NCBI GenBank assembly: GCA_902777335.1
Contig: CACYTF010000013.1
Span: 1 to 57,855 of the forward strand
Length of the DNA: 57,855 nt
Direction of reading: 5' to 3'
DNA from: an uncultured Eubacteriales bacterium
GTDB lineage: Bacteria; Bacillota; Clostridia; Christensenellales; Aristaeellaceae
Shown here one piece after another: positions 50,534 to 57,855 of the stretch (within the stretch, counting starts at the first letter, position 1; every line of letters starts with the position of its first letter). Below the pieces are notes generated by a model. The model saw only the letters and a program-made list of their open reading frames with translations. It was not told the origin of the DNA and did no database searches. The position numbers and the translations under genes were made by a program.

Positions 50534-50580
50534 GAAAAACAGATTAGAGATTCATTAGAAATCGTGATCACTTTTTACAG

Positions 50581-50609
50581 TGGACACAGTATCGATAACA
50601 TGGTATAAT
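50581..50609 (+). promoter_or_regulatory. Promoter of the PAS-GGDEF-EAL gene
   Basis: TGGACA (50581-50586), 17-nt spacer, TATAAT (50604-50609). Confidence 0.6.
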
Positions 50610-50674
50610 TTATCTATGAGCGCCCGTCCGGGCGCGCGACGGGCGGCTTGCAGCCGGGCGCGGGAGGCGAAGCC

Positions 50675-52393
50675 ATGGAGAATGACAGGAACGCGGGGCG
50701 GATACCCACCGGGCTGCCGGGCGGCTTTTTCATCTATGAGGCGTCGGGCGACGAGCGGATACTGTTTGCCGAGGACAATGTGGTGAAGCTGTTCGGCTGC
50801 GACACCTTTGAGGAATTCATGGGCTATGTGGGCGGCTCCTTCCGGGGCATGGTGCACCCGGACGACCTGGAGAAGACCCAGAGCCAGATCCGCCTGCAGA
50901 CCTCGCTGGGCGCGATGCGCCACGACTACGTGCGCTACCGCATCGTCACCAAGCAGGGGGACATCCGCTACATCGAGGACTTCGGCCACCTGCTGCACGG
51001 CGAGGACGGGCAGCGCTGCTTCTATGTGTTCATCGTGGACGTGGACCAGAACGAATACTACAACCGCAGCCGGAACTCCCTGGCCGAGGCGCAGATCCTG
51101 TCCGTCAACCACGACATCGACCCGCTGACGGGCCTGTACAACATGCCCTTTTTCTATCAGAAGGTGCAGATGACGCTGTCCTCGCCCCAGGGCCGGCGCG
51201 AGGACTGCTCCATCATCCACTTCGACATACCGAACTTCAAGCTGTACAACGAGCGCCTGGGCTTCAGGCCCGGCGACCAGCTGCTGTGCGATCTGGCCCA
51301 GGCCATACGCGAGGCGTTCCCCGACGGCGTGCTCTCCCGGTTCTCCGACGATCACTTCGTGGTGTTCGCCATGGGGTCCAGGGAATCGATCATCGAAAAG
51401 GTCGAAGCGGTCTGCGCGGCCATGCTGCGCTCCGACGATGTGGACAAGCGGGCCCGGGTGAAGGCGGGCATCTACTGCATCAGCGACCACCGGGCCGAGG
51501 TGGGCCTGGCCTGCGACCACGCGCGCATGGCCTGCAACAGCGTGAAGCGGCGGCACGACGTGAGCTACGCCATCTACGACGACATGATGCGCGAGCAGAT
51601 GCGCCGGCAGCAGTACGTGGTCGATCACATCGAAGAGGCCCTGGAGAACGGCCTCATACAGGTGTTCTACCAGCCCGTCGTCCGGGTGAAGACCGACGAG
51701 ATCTGCAGCTACGAGGCGCTGGTGCGCTGGATCGACCCGGAGATCGGCGTGCTGTCTCCGGCCGACTTCATCGGCACGCTGGAGCAGTACCACCTGATCC
51801 ACCTGGTGGACGCGTACGTGGTCCGGCAGGTGTGCGCCCAGTACCGCGCGCTGGCCGACGCGGGGGAGCCGGTGGTGCCGGTGTCCATCAACATATCGCG
51901 GCTGGACTTTGAGCTCTGCGACATCGTCAGCCAGATCGAAAAGACGCGCGAGCGCTACGACATGCCGCGCGACATGCTGGACATCGAGATCACCGAGAGC
52001 GCGCTGAACGATAACGTGGGCCACATCCGCGCCGAGTGCGACCGGCTGAAGGAGATGGGCTATCACATCTGGCTGGACGACTTCGGCAGCGGGTATTCCT
52101 CGCTGAACGTGCTGGCGAACTACAGCTTCGAGGTGCTGAAGCTGGATCTGGACTTTTTGCGCAGCCGGGAGAAGAACCCGAAGAGCGGCACGCTGATGGC
52201 CTACATCATCAAGGGCGCGCGGGGCATGAAGCTGCTGCCGCTGACCGAGGGCGTGGAGACGCCGGAGCAGTACCGGTTCCTGAAGGCCTCCGGCTGTGAA
52301 TTCGCCCAGGGCTATTACTTCGGAAAGCCCATGCCGATGGAGGAAAGCCGCGCCTACACGCGCTCAAAGGGCCTGAAATGGGAAAAACAGTGA
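50675..52393 (+). CDS. PAS-GGDEF(degenerate)-EAL phosphodiesterase
   Basis: 572 aa, cytoplasmic. The PAS module (~1-135; GGFFIYEASGDERILFAED, MVHPDDLEKTQS) is similar to the C-terminal PAS of the CHASE-GGDEF protein at 14761. The GGDEF domain (~145-300) opens DPLTGLYNM, but its signature reads SDDHF instead of GGDEF, so cyclase activity is unlikely and GTP sensing possible. The EAL domain (~315-565) has its key motifs: YEALVRW, SINISRLDF, EITESAL, DDFGSGYSSLN, TEGVET. Expected activity is c-di-GMP hydrolysis. ATG at 50675 follows GGGAGG. Confidence 0.9.
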   Translation: MENDRNAGRIPTGLPGGFFIYEASGDERILFAEDNVVKLFGCDTFEEFMGYVGGSFRGMVHPDDLEKTQSQIRLQTSLGAMRHDYVRYRIVTKQGDIRYIEDFGHLLHGEDGQRCFYVFIVDVDQNEYYNRSRNSLAEAQILSVNHDIDPLTGLYNMPFFYQKVQMTLSSPQGRREDCSIIHFDIPNFKLYNERLGFRPGDQLLCDLAQAIREAFPDGVLSRFSDDHFVVFAMGSRESIIEKVEAVCAAMLRSDDVDKRARVKAGIYCISDHRAEVGLACDHARMACNSVKRRHDVSYAIYDDMMREQMRRQQYVVDHIEEALENGLIQVFYQPVVRVKTDEICSYEALVRWIDPEIGVLSPADFIGTLEQYHLIHLVDAYVVRQVCAQYRALADAGEPVVPVSINISRLDFELCDIVSQIEKTRERYDMPRDMLDIEITESALNDNVGHIRAECDRLKEMGYHIWLDDFGSGYSSLNVLANYSFEVLKLDLDFLRSREKNPKSGTLMAYIIKGARGMKLLPLTEGVETPEQYRFLKASGCEFAQGYYFGKPMPMEESRAYTRSKGLKWEKQ

Positions 52394-52405
52394 ACCGCGG
52401 CGCGC

Positions 52406-52480
52406 TTCATCGCGTCCAAGCCTGTGAGGGCGGGCCCGCAGGCGCAAAGACGAAACCCGCCCAGGCAACGACGCGATGAA
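52406..52480 (+). promoter_or_regulatory. Long nested stem before the secreted-protein gene
   Basis: TTCATCGCGTC (52406-52416) pairs with GACGCGATGAA (52470-52480); nested inside, GGGCGGG (52428-52434) pairs with CCCGCCC (52456-52462). The ribosome site GGGGAGG lies directly after it. It may end the upstream transcript or act as a leader structure. Confidence 0.5.
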
Positions 52481-52496
52481 CGGGGAGGTATGGACC

Positions 52497-53273
52497 ATGA
52501 ACAGGACGTTGCGCACACTGCTGGCGCTGATCTGTCTGCTCGCGGCGCTATGCGGCGCGGCGCGGGCGGAGGAGGCGGAAGGCATTCCCTGGGAGGTATC
52601 GGTGGAGCTGAACGACGGCGCGGGCAATCCCACCGCCACGCTGTCCACCCGCGCCATACTCAACGGCGAGGCGGGGCAGGTGGGCGTGGCCTACACGCTT
52701 CTCAACCACGGCCGGCGCGCGCTGACCCAGCTGAACTTCTACGTGACCTATCTGGATTCCGAGGGCAACGCGCTGCGCGGCGATCGGGTCTACGTGTTGG
52801 TGGGCTTGATGGACGCGCCGGTGCAGCCCGGCGAGACCAGGGCGTTTGAGAAGCGGCACTGGTTTGACGGCGCGGAGGCCACCGCCTCGGTGGCGCTGCA
52901 GCCGATCAACGTGAAGGACGAGGTCGAGCTGCCGCCGTGGACCGAGCCCCGGCCCGGCAACGCGCTATTGGAGTTCTGCAACTACGCGCCCTTCAGCGCC
53001 AACTTTGAGAACCTGGACGCGAACCCGCCGGTGCAGATGATCTGCCACAAGGACGAGGCCTTCGACCAGATCGTCACCGATGTGGATCAGATCCTGGCGC
53101 AGATCGAGTCGCTCAGGAACATGCGCATCGGCGAGGAGAGCGACGTGCGCGTCACGGATTCGGGCATCTCCTACTGGTTCACGATGGCCGACGGCACGGA
53201 ATGGGGCGTCAGCTTCGAGGCGCCCGGCCTGTTCTGCTGGCACAACAAGGTCTATGAGGTTCTGCGTGACTGA
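52497..53273 (+). CDS. Secreted protein of unknown function
   Basis: 258 aa. Residues 1-~24 form a signal peptide ending AARAEE. Residues ~30-140 look beta-rich, with an Ig-like/FxLD-type feel (VGVAYTLLNHGRRALTQLNFYVTYLD, VQPGETRAFEKRHWFDG), as seen in small extracytoplasmic proteins of Firmicutes. The remainder is mixed and ends with two Trp. No catalytic motif is recognised. ATG at 52497 is 6 nt after GGGGAGGT. It heads a run of four same-strand genes including an HD-GYP protein; a functional link is not demonstrable. Confidence 0.7.
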   Translation: MNRTLRTLLALICLLAALCGAARAEEAEGIPWEVSVELNDGAGNPTATLSTRAILNGEAGQVGVAYTLLNHGRRALTQLNFYVTYLDSEGNALRGDRVYVLVGLMDAPVQPGETRAFEKRHWFDGAEATASVALQPINVKDEVELPPWTEPRPGNALLEFCNYAPFSANFENLDANPPVQMICHKDEAFDQIVTDVDQILAQIESLRNMRIGEESDVRVTDSGISYWFTMADGTEWGVSFEAPGLFCWHNKVYEVLRD

Positions 53274-53317
53274 CGCCGCGCAGAAGCAGAAAAACGCGAT
53301 AAGGGGAGATGATCGTA

Positions 53318-53899
53318 ATGAAGAGGATTTTTGCGCTCGTACTGATCGGCATGATGATGCTTGCCGCGCTGGCCGCCGCCGAACCGGCGCAGGCCCCGAC
53401 CTTTGAGGACTTCGCCGGCCTGGAGTGGATGTTCACCAGCGGCGCGGGCGCCTGGTATACCACGCTTGAGATCGGGGCGGACGGCACGTTCACCGGGAGC
53501 TTCCATGACAGCGAGATGGGCGACGCCGGCGACGACTTCCCCTACGGCTCGGTCTACGGCTGCCTGTTCCACGGCCGGATGACCATGGGCGAGCAGGTGA
53601 ACGCCTACACCTGGAGCGTGCACGTGGACGAGCTGGAGCTGGACGAGGACCAGGTGCCGGAGGCCATCGAGGAAGGCATCCGCTACGTAACCTCGGAGCC
53701 CTACGGCATAAAGGCCGGCATCGACATGCAGCTGTACCTCCCCGGCACCCCGGTGAGCGAACTGCCGGAGGACTTCCTGTTCTGGGCGCACCTGATCGGC
53801 GAGGAAGCGGAGGCGCTGCCGTACTACGGCCTGTATGACGTGGAGGGCGACGCGGGATTCGTTGGGGTCATGGCGCAGGAAGACAACCAGGTTGGGTAA
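53318..53899 (+). CDS. Small secreted protein of unknown function
   Basis: 193 aa with a signal peptide (KRIFALVLIGMMMLAALAAAE). The mature part is acidic and beta-like (WMFTSGAGAWYTTLEIGADG ... GSFHDSE), a layout often seen in lipocalin-like or DUF4309-type exported proteins of gut Clostridia, but I assign no family. ATG at 53318 is spaced properly from GGGGAGA; the ATG at 53309 is too close to it. The next gene starts 17 nt downstream. Confidence 0.7.
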   Translation: MKRIFALVLIGMMMLAALAAAEPAQAPTFEDFAGLEWMFTSGAGAWYTTLEIGADGTFTGSFHDSEMGDAGDDFPYGSVYGCLFHGRMTMGEQVNAYTWSVHVDELELDEDQVPEAIEEGIRYVTSEPYGIKAGIDMQLYLPGTPVSELPEDFLFWAHLIGEEAEALPYYGLYDVEGDAGFVGVMAQEDNQVG

Positions 53900-53916
53900 T
53901 AATTGGGGGTCATACA

Positions 53917-55617
53917 TTGAAGACGCGCGTCGGGAACTTTTTTCTGTACGGTGGGGTCAATCGCTCGGATTTTGACTCCATCCGTCCCATGCTGTGGCAG
54001 AGAAACCTGAGAAGCCTGCGCATCACCGCCTCGCTGGCCGCGATCATCGGGGCCATATTCCTGGCGTTCAACCTGTTCACGCGTTCGGGCAATCCCATTC
54101 CGTACGCCGTGCTGCTGGGCGGCAGCGCGCTGATGCTGTGCCTGCCGCGCCTGCTGCGCGAGGAGGGCAGGCGGGCGGAGCTCTGGAGCATGGTCATGTG
54201 CTACGGCCAGATGACGCTGATCTGCGCCTACGCCGTGTTTCTCAGCACGCAGCCGGCCAACGCCGACATCCCGGCCACCAGCGCCATCGTGTTCATAGCG
54301 CTGCTTCCGATGAGCATCGACGACCGACCGGTGCGCATGTACGCGGTCATGCTGTGCGAGTCGGTGCTCTGCCTGGTCTTCTCCCGCATACTGAAGTCGC
54401 CCCACGCCTTTTCGCTGGACGTCATGAACGTGGCCACCTTCTGCATCGTGGGCATGGTCTTCTACGCGGTGATCTGCGCGCGGAACATCCGGGAGCTCTA
54501 CCAGAGCCAAAGGATCACCCAGATGTCCTTCCAGACGATACAGACCCTGGCCAACGCCATCGACGCGAAGGACCCCTACACCAAGGGCCACTCCACCCGC
54601 GTCAGCCAGTACTCGGTGATGATCGCCGAGGCCCTGGGCTGGCCGAAGGCGCGGATCGAAGACCTGCGCTACGCGGCGCTGCTGCACGACATCGGCAAGA
54701 TCGGCGTGCCCGATTCGATACTGAACAAGCCGGCCAGGCTGTCCGAGGTCGAATTCAACATCATCAAATCCCACACGACCATGGGCGGGGACATACTGCG
54801 CAACCGCACCGTCGTCGACATTGCCGAGGATGTTGCCCTCAGCCATCACGAGCGGTACGACGGCAAGGGGTATCCCCGCGGGCTCTGCGGGAAGGAGATT
54901 TCGGAGGAGGCCCGCATCGTCGGCATCGCCGACGCCTTCGACGCGATGAACTCCAACCGCGTCTACAGAAAGGCCTGCGACCGCGACTACATACTCCGCC
55001 AGCTGAGAGAGGGCCGGGGCAAGCAATTCGACCCCGCATATGTGGACGTGCTGATCGACCTGTGGGATCGGGGTCTGCTGGACGAGAGCCTGAAGAGCAT
55101 CTACCGCTCCGAGGAGCGGCGCGGCGATCTCGCGACCTCGCTGCACAAGGCGGTGGAGAACTTCATCACCGAGAACGCCGAGGCCGACGTGCTGGTGTCG
55201 GACATCCGGCACACCGGCAGCTATGAGGGCGCGCTGAACGTGGAATACAGCCACTTTGCCAAGCTGTATGAGTTCATCGGGAACCTGGAGAAGCGGTTTG
55301 ACACCCCGTTCAAACTGGTTCTGATCACGCTGGAGGAGAATTCGGGAGAAGTATCCCGCGCGATCAGCCTGGAGAGCGCCATGTTCTACATGGACCGCGC
55401 CATTCGCATCAGCATACGCGATGTGGACATCGTCACGCAGTTCAACCGGCAGCAGTTCCTGGTGATACTGGTCGGCACCGAGGAGACCGGCGTCAAGACC
55501 GCGACGGACAGAATCTTCAAGAGCTACTACCGCATGAACGGCAGCAGCGCCTATTCGCCGTCCTATACGATCGTGGAGGCGGATACGGATATGGGAACGG
55601 GCGAAGTGATAACTTGA
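53917..55617 (+). CDS. Membrane HD-GYP c-di-GMP phosphodiesterase with degenerate GGDEF tail
   Basis: 566 aa. About six hydrophobic helices lie between ~33 and 190. The HD-GYP domain (~205-360) keeps its metal ligands: HSTRVSQYS, LLHDIGKIGVPD, KSHTTMGGDIL, HHERYDGKGYP and DAFDAMNSNR. It should degrade c-di-GMP. The last ~130 residues resemble a worn-out GGDEF/cyclase fold (FKLVLITLEEN; VTQFNRQQFLVILVG) without GGDEF. The start is an uncommon TTG at 53917 behind TTGGGGGT; the next in-frame ATG would remove ~24 residues. Order HD-GYP then cyclase-like tail is unusual. Confidence 0.88.
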   Translation: MKTRVGNFFLYGGVNRSDFDSIRPMLWQRNLRSLRITASLAAIIGAIFLAFNLFTRSGNPIPYAVLLGGSALMLCLPRLLREEGRRAELWSMVMCYGQMTLICAYAVFLSTQPANADIPATSAIVFIALLPMSIDDRPVRMYAVMLCESVLCLVFSRILKSPHAFSLDVMNVATFCIVGMVFYAVICARNIRELYQSQRITQMSFQTIQTLANAIDAKDPYTKGHSTRVSQYSVMIAEALGWPKARIEDLRYAALLHDIGKIGVPDSILNKPARLSEVEFNIIKSHTTMGGDILRNRTVVDIAEDVALSHHERYDGKGYPRGLCGKEISEEARIVGIADAFDAMNSNRVYRKACDRDYILRQLREGRGKQFDPAYVDVLIDLWDRGLLDESLKSIYRSEERRGDLATSLHKAVENFITENAEADVLVSDIRHTGSYEGALNVEYSHFAKLYEFIGNLEKRFDTPFKLVLITLEENSGEVSRAISLESAMFYMDRAIRISIRDVDIVTQFNRQQFLVILVGTEETGVKTATDRIFKSYYRMNGSSAYSPSYTIVEADTDMGTGEVIT

Positions 55618-55642
55618 CATTCTCCTCGCGTCATGCGATAAT
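55614..55642 (+). promoter_or_regulatory. Promoter of the YwaF-like gene
   Basis: TTGACA (55614-55619) overlaps the stop of the HD-GYP gene; 17-nt spacer; GATAAT (55637-55642). Confidence 0.6.
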
Positions 55643-55690
55643 AAGCTGTTGTCAAATGGCGACATATCGCGTCATGTGAAGGTGATAGAT

Positions 55691-56464
55691 ATGGATTCAT
55701 GGATCATGCGCCCGTTCAACGCGCTGTACATTGCCGTGTTCGCGGCCAGCATCGCGGTGCTGGTTGTCGCGAGCCTGATTTTGCGAAACAAGAGCGAGGC
55801 GCTCCGGCGGCGGGTCATCATCATCGCCAGCCTGATCACGCTGGCGGGCTTTTTTGTGTACAAGGGCTTTCTGTCCGTCGACCGCGACTTCGACCGCATC
55901 ACGGCCCAGATGGGCGGCTTCAACTGGTGGGGCGAGCTGCCGCTGCAGCTGTGCAACATCAACATGATACTGATCCCCATCGCCGTGCACTGGAACAAGC
56001 GCGCGCTGATGAGCTTCTGCTTCTTCGTGGGCGTGCTGGGCGCGACGATGGCCCTGGCCATGCCGGGCAACGGGTTCAGCGGGTATTCGTTGCTGCTGCC
56101 GCGGATGCTGGGCTACTACGGCACGCACTTCGCGATCGTCGTGGAGGCGCTGGCGCTGGTGACGTTCGGGCTCTACAAGCCCAAATTCCGCGACCTGCCC
56201 ATGGCCACGCTGATGCTCGTGCTGATCGCGCTGGCGGCCTGCGGCATCAGCCTGCTGCTGCGGGTCACCGGCCTGCACCCGAAGGCGAACTACTTCTATT
56301 CCGTCGAGACCGAGGGCAACGCGCTGCTGGAGCTGTTCCACAAGTATCTCCCCGGGCCGTATCTGTACCTGCTGCCCAGCATCGGCATACTCTGGGTGTA
56401 CATGGGCCTGGTCATGGGCGTGATCGCGCTGGTTCGCAGGTGCACCGGAAGCGGAAAGGCCTGA
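55691..56464 (+). CDS. YwaF/TIGR02206-like integral membrane protein
   Basis: 257 aa with seven predicted membrane helices. The signature WWGELPLQLCNINMILIPIAV, in which LPLxLC is conserved, matches the YwaF family of unknown function. Near the end, a charged loop (YFYSVETEGNALLELFHKYLPGPYLYLLPSIG) contains the family's second conserved block. ATG at 55691 follows AAGGTGAT. It has its own promoter and a strong downstream terminator, so it is probably a single-gene unit. Confidence 0.75.
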   Translation: MDSWIMRPFNALYIAVFAASIAVLVVASLILRNKSEALRRRVIIIASLITLAGFFVYKGFLSVDRDFDRITAQMGGFNWWGELPLQLCNINMILIPIAVHWNKRALMSFCFFVGVLGATMALAMPGNGFSGYSLLLPRMLGYYGTHFAIVVEALALVTFGLYKPKFRDLPMATLMLVLIALAACGISLLLRVTGLHPKANYFYSVETEGNALLELFHKYLPGPYLYLLPSIGILWVYMGLVMGVIALVRRCTGSGKA

Positions 56465-56470
56465 CGCTAT

Positions 56471-56517
56471 CCATACAAAAAACCCGAAAGCGCACGGCTT
56501 TCGGGTTTTTTGTATGG
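56471..56517. terminator. Bidirectional terminator, 21-bp perfect stem
   Basis: 56471-56491 pairs exactly with 56497-56517 around a 5-nt loop; A-run on one side and T-run on the other make it work for both convergent genes. Confidence 0.9.
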
Positions 56518-56522
56518 TTTAT

Positions 56523-57668
56523 TTACATGAGCTTCCTGAACATGGCCTTGTAGTCGTCGAGGGTGGCCTCGCGGGGGTTGCCGGGGGTGCAGGCGTCGGC
56601 GGCGGCGGACTGGGCCAGGAAGTCCAGGTCCGACTCCTTCAGCTTGTCCAGCTTCGTGGGGATGCCCACGTCCACGGACAGCTGGCGGACGGCGTCGATG
56701 GCGGCCTTGCGGTAGGTGGGCTGGTCCATGCCGGTGGTGTCCACGCCCAGCGCCTCGGCGATGTTTTTGAACTTCTCGCCGGTGGCCTCCTGGTTGAACT
56801 CCATGACGATGGGCAGCATCATGGCGCAGGCCACGCCGTGGGGCGTGTCATACAGCGCGCCCAGCGTGTGGGCCATCGAATGGGCGATGCCCAGGCCGAC
56901 GTTGGAGTAGGCCATGGCGGTCACGTACTGGGCCAGCGCCATGCCCTCGCGGCCCTCGGGGTCGTTCTCGACGGCCTTGCGCAGGTTCGCGCCGATCAGC
57001 TTGATGGACTCCAGATCCAGGCAGTCGGACAGCTCCCAGGCGGCCTTCGTGGTGTAGCCCTCGATGGCGTGGGTCAGCGCGTCCATGCCGGTGGAGGCGG
57101 TCAGGCCTCGGGGCATGGAGGCCATCATGTCCGGGTCGACCACGGCCACGTCGGGGATGTCGTTGGGGTCGACGCAGACGAACTTGCGGGTCTTCTGCAC
57201 GTCGGTGATGACGTAGTTGATCGTGGACTCCGCGCCGGTGCCGCCGGTGGTGGGCACGGCGATGGTGAACACGGTGCGCTTCTTCGTGGGGGCCACGCCC
57301 TCCAGCGACCGGACGTCCGCAAACTCCGGGTTGTTGATGATGATGCCGATGGCCTTGCCGGTATCCATCGAGGAACCGCCGCCGATGGAGATCATGTAGT
57401 CGGCGCCGCTGTTCTTGTAGGCCTCGACGCCGCTCTGCACGTTCTCGATGGTGGGGTTGGGCTTGATGTTGGAATAGACCTCGTAGGCCATGCCGTTGGC
57501 CTCCAGCAGGTCGGTGACCTTGGCGGTGACGCCGAACTTCACCAGATCGGGGTCGGAGGCGACGAAGGCCTTTTTGAAGCCCCTGGACTTGACGATGCCG
57601 GGGATCTCCTGGATCGCGCCCTTGCCGTGGTAGGAAACTGCGTTCAGTACGAAGCGATTGACAGCCAT
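56523..57668 (-). CDS. fucO: Iron-containing alcohol dehydrogenase, lactaldehyde reductase FucO-like
   Basis: 381 aa, Fe-dependent group III dehydrogenase that would reduce L-lactaldehyde to 1,2-propanediol in fucose/rhamnose fermentation, or a related aldehyde. Close agreement in memory with E. coli FucO: NPTIENVQSG, SGADYMISIGGGSSMDTGKA, NNPEFADVRSLEG, TINYVITD, RKFVCVDPNDIPDVAVVD, DALTHAIEGY, AHSMAHTLGALYDTPHGVA. Metal ligands (Asp and three His) are present. ATG at 57668 follows GGAGAGGTG. No other fucose or rhamnose genes are visible, so other 1,2-diol or alcohol roles remain possible. Confidence 0.85.
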   Translation of the reverse strand: MAVNRFVLNAVSYHGKGAIQEIPGIVKSRGFKKAFVASDPDLVKFGVTAKVTDLLEANGMAYEVYSNIKPNPTIENVQSGVEAYKNSGADYMISIGGGSSMDTGKAIGIIINNPEFADVRSLEGVAPTKKRTVFTIAVPTTGGTGAESTINYVITDVQKTRKFVCVDPNDIPDVAVVDPDMMASMPRGLTASTGMDALTHAIEGYTTKAAWELSDCLDLESIKLIGANLRKAVENDPEGREGMALAQYVTAMAYSNVGLGIAHSMAHTLGALYDTPHGVACAMMLPIVMEFNQEATGEKFKNIAEALGVDTTGMDQPTYRKAAIDAVRQLSVDVGIPTKLDKLKESDLDFLAQSAAADACTPGNPREATLDDYKAMFRKLM

Positions 57669-57770
57669 GATAAACACCTCTCCTCTATTATTGGCGTGTT
57701 GCCTTGCCATTATTCTACAGCATGAAAGGAAAAAATGCAAGAGGCGCGGGCCGAATGCAGGGCGACATCA

Positions 57771-57855
57771 TTTACTTGCCAAACAAAGCAACGGTAAGGA
57801 AGTCGGGATTCAGGGCGGCCTTAGACATTTTTGCTTTAGCGCTCATTCTACCCTT
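57771..57855 (-). CDS. Possible 3' end of a CDS entering from the right
   Basis: On the minus strand, an open frame comes in from the window edge and ends ALNPDFLTVALFGK with TAA at 57771-57773. An internal ATG (MSAKAKMSKAAL) could also make it a 24-residue ORF. It lies upstream of the FucO-like gene on the same strand. Too short to identify. Confidence 0.3.

Noticed and set aside
50675..52393. Bifunctional cyclase/phosphodiesterase
   Set aside because: The GGDEF signature reads SDDHF, so only the EAL activity can be supported.
55627..55676. Direct CGCGTCATG repeats as an operator
   Set aside because: Only two short copies, one partly in the promoter spacer; not distinguishable from chance.
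56514..57725. Plus-strand frame opposite the FucO-like gene
   Set aside because: Gly/Val/His-rich antisense shadow; the opposite strand has every dehydrogenase motif.

Overview
This is a GC-rich (roughly 60% or more by eye), densely coded bacterial chromosome segment. Gram-positive type signal peptides, AGGAGG-like ribosome sites, YtcP/LplB-type sugar ABC permeases, LytTR-DUF3021, a DUF1254 protein, many cyclic-di-GMP proteins and a FucO-type dehydrogenase suggest an uncultured gut Clostridia member, perhaps Christensenellales-like. That placement is inference; no rRNA or marker gene is present. Promoters are sigmaA-like and often carry an extended -10 (TGnTATAAT) with a TTGCnn -35.

Layout. 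(1) 0-5.6 kb: macro-domain protein plus VWA protein, a large secreted DUF1254/DUF1214 protein, and a DUF4160/DUF2442 pair in which the DUF4160 gene has an in-frame amber codon. (2) 5.6-13.2 kb: a palindromic repeat cluster, a methyltransferase, and a defence cassette (hsdR-hsdM-hsdS plus a DUF4062 protein). It ends at a truncated tRNA-Pro 3' end followed by a tRNA-type terminator, which is the signature of an integration site. The left end of that element is not in the window. (3) 13.4-21.4 kb: signalling cluster with an EAL protein, a CHASE-GGDEF-PAS protein, a VanX-like dipeptidase, a decayed chimeric hybrid histidine kinase and a GGDEF protein. (4) 21.5-31.3 kb: redoxin, LytTR/DUF3021, DUF362-ferredoxin, YhhN, a UgtP-like glycosyltransferase, a GH20 hexosaminidase, a YjjG-like phosphatase and a 650-aa protein of unknown function. 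(5) 31.4-44.9 kb: the most unusual region. An AraC-type membrane sensor-regulator lies between two divergent operons. The leftward one encodes two ABC permeases, an MFS carrier, a CocE hydrolase, an esterase and a half-esterase; the rightward one encodes two esterases, a CocE paralogue lacking its catalytic Ser and His, and the ABC solute-binding protein. (6) 44.9-45.6 kb: gene-free island of interspersed repeats. (7) 45.7-57.9 kb: SDR, LytS-SpoIIE-type phosphatase, YcaQ-like protein, PAS-GGDEF-EAL protein, two small secreted proteins, HD-GYP protein, YwaF-like membrane protein and a FucO-like dehydrogenase.

How it may work together. Region 5 reads as an uptake-and-deacylation system: a binding protein and two permeases import a ligand, probably an esterified glycan or oligosaccharide. 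Cytoplasmic esterases (no signal peptides) would remove acyl groups, MFS could export a product, and AraC would sense and control both operons. At least five proteins make, break or sense c-di-GMP in regions 3 and 7. All functions come from motif recognition by eye; no database search was run.
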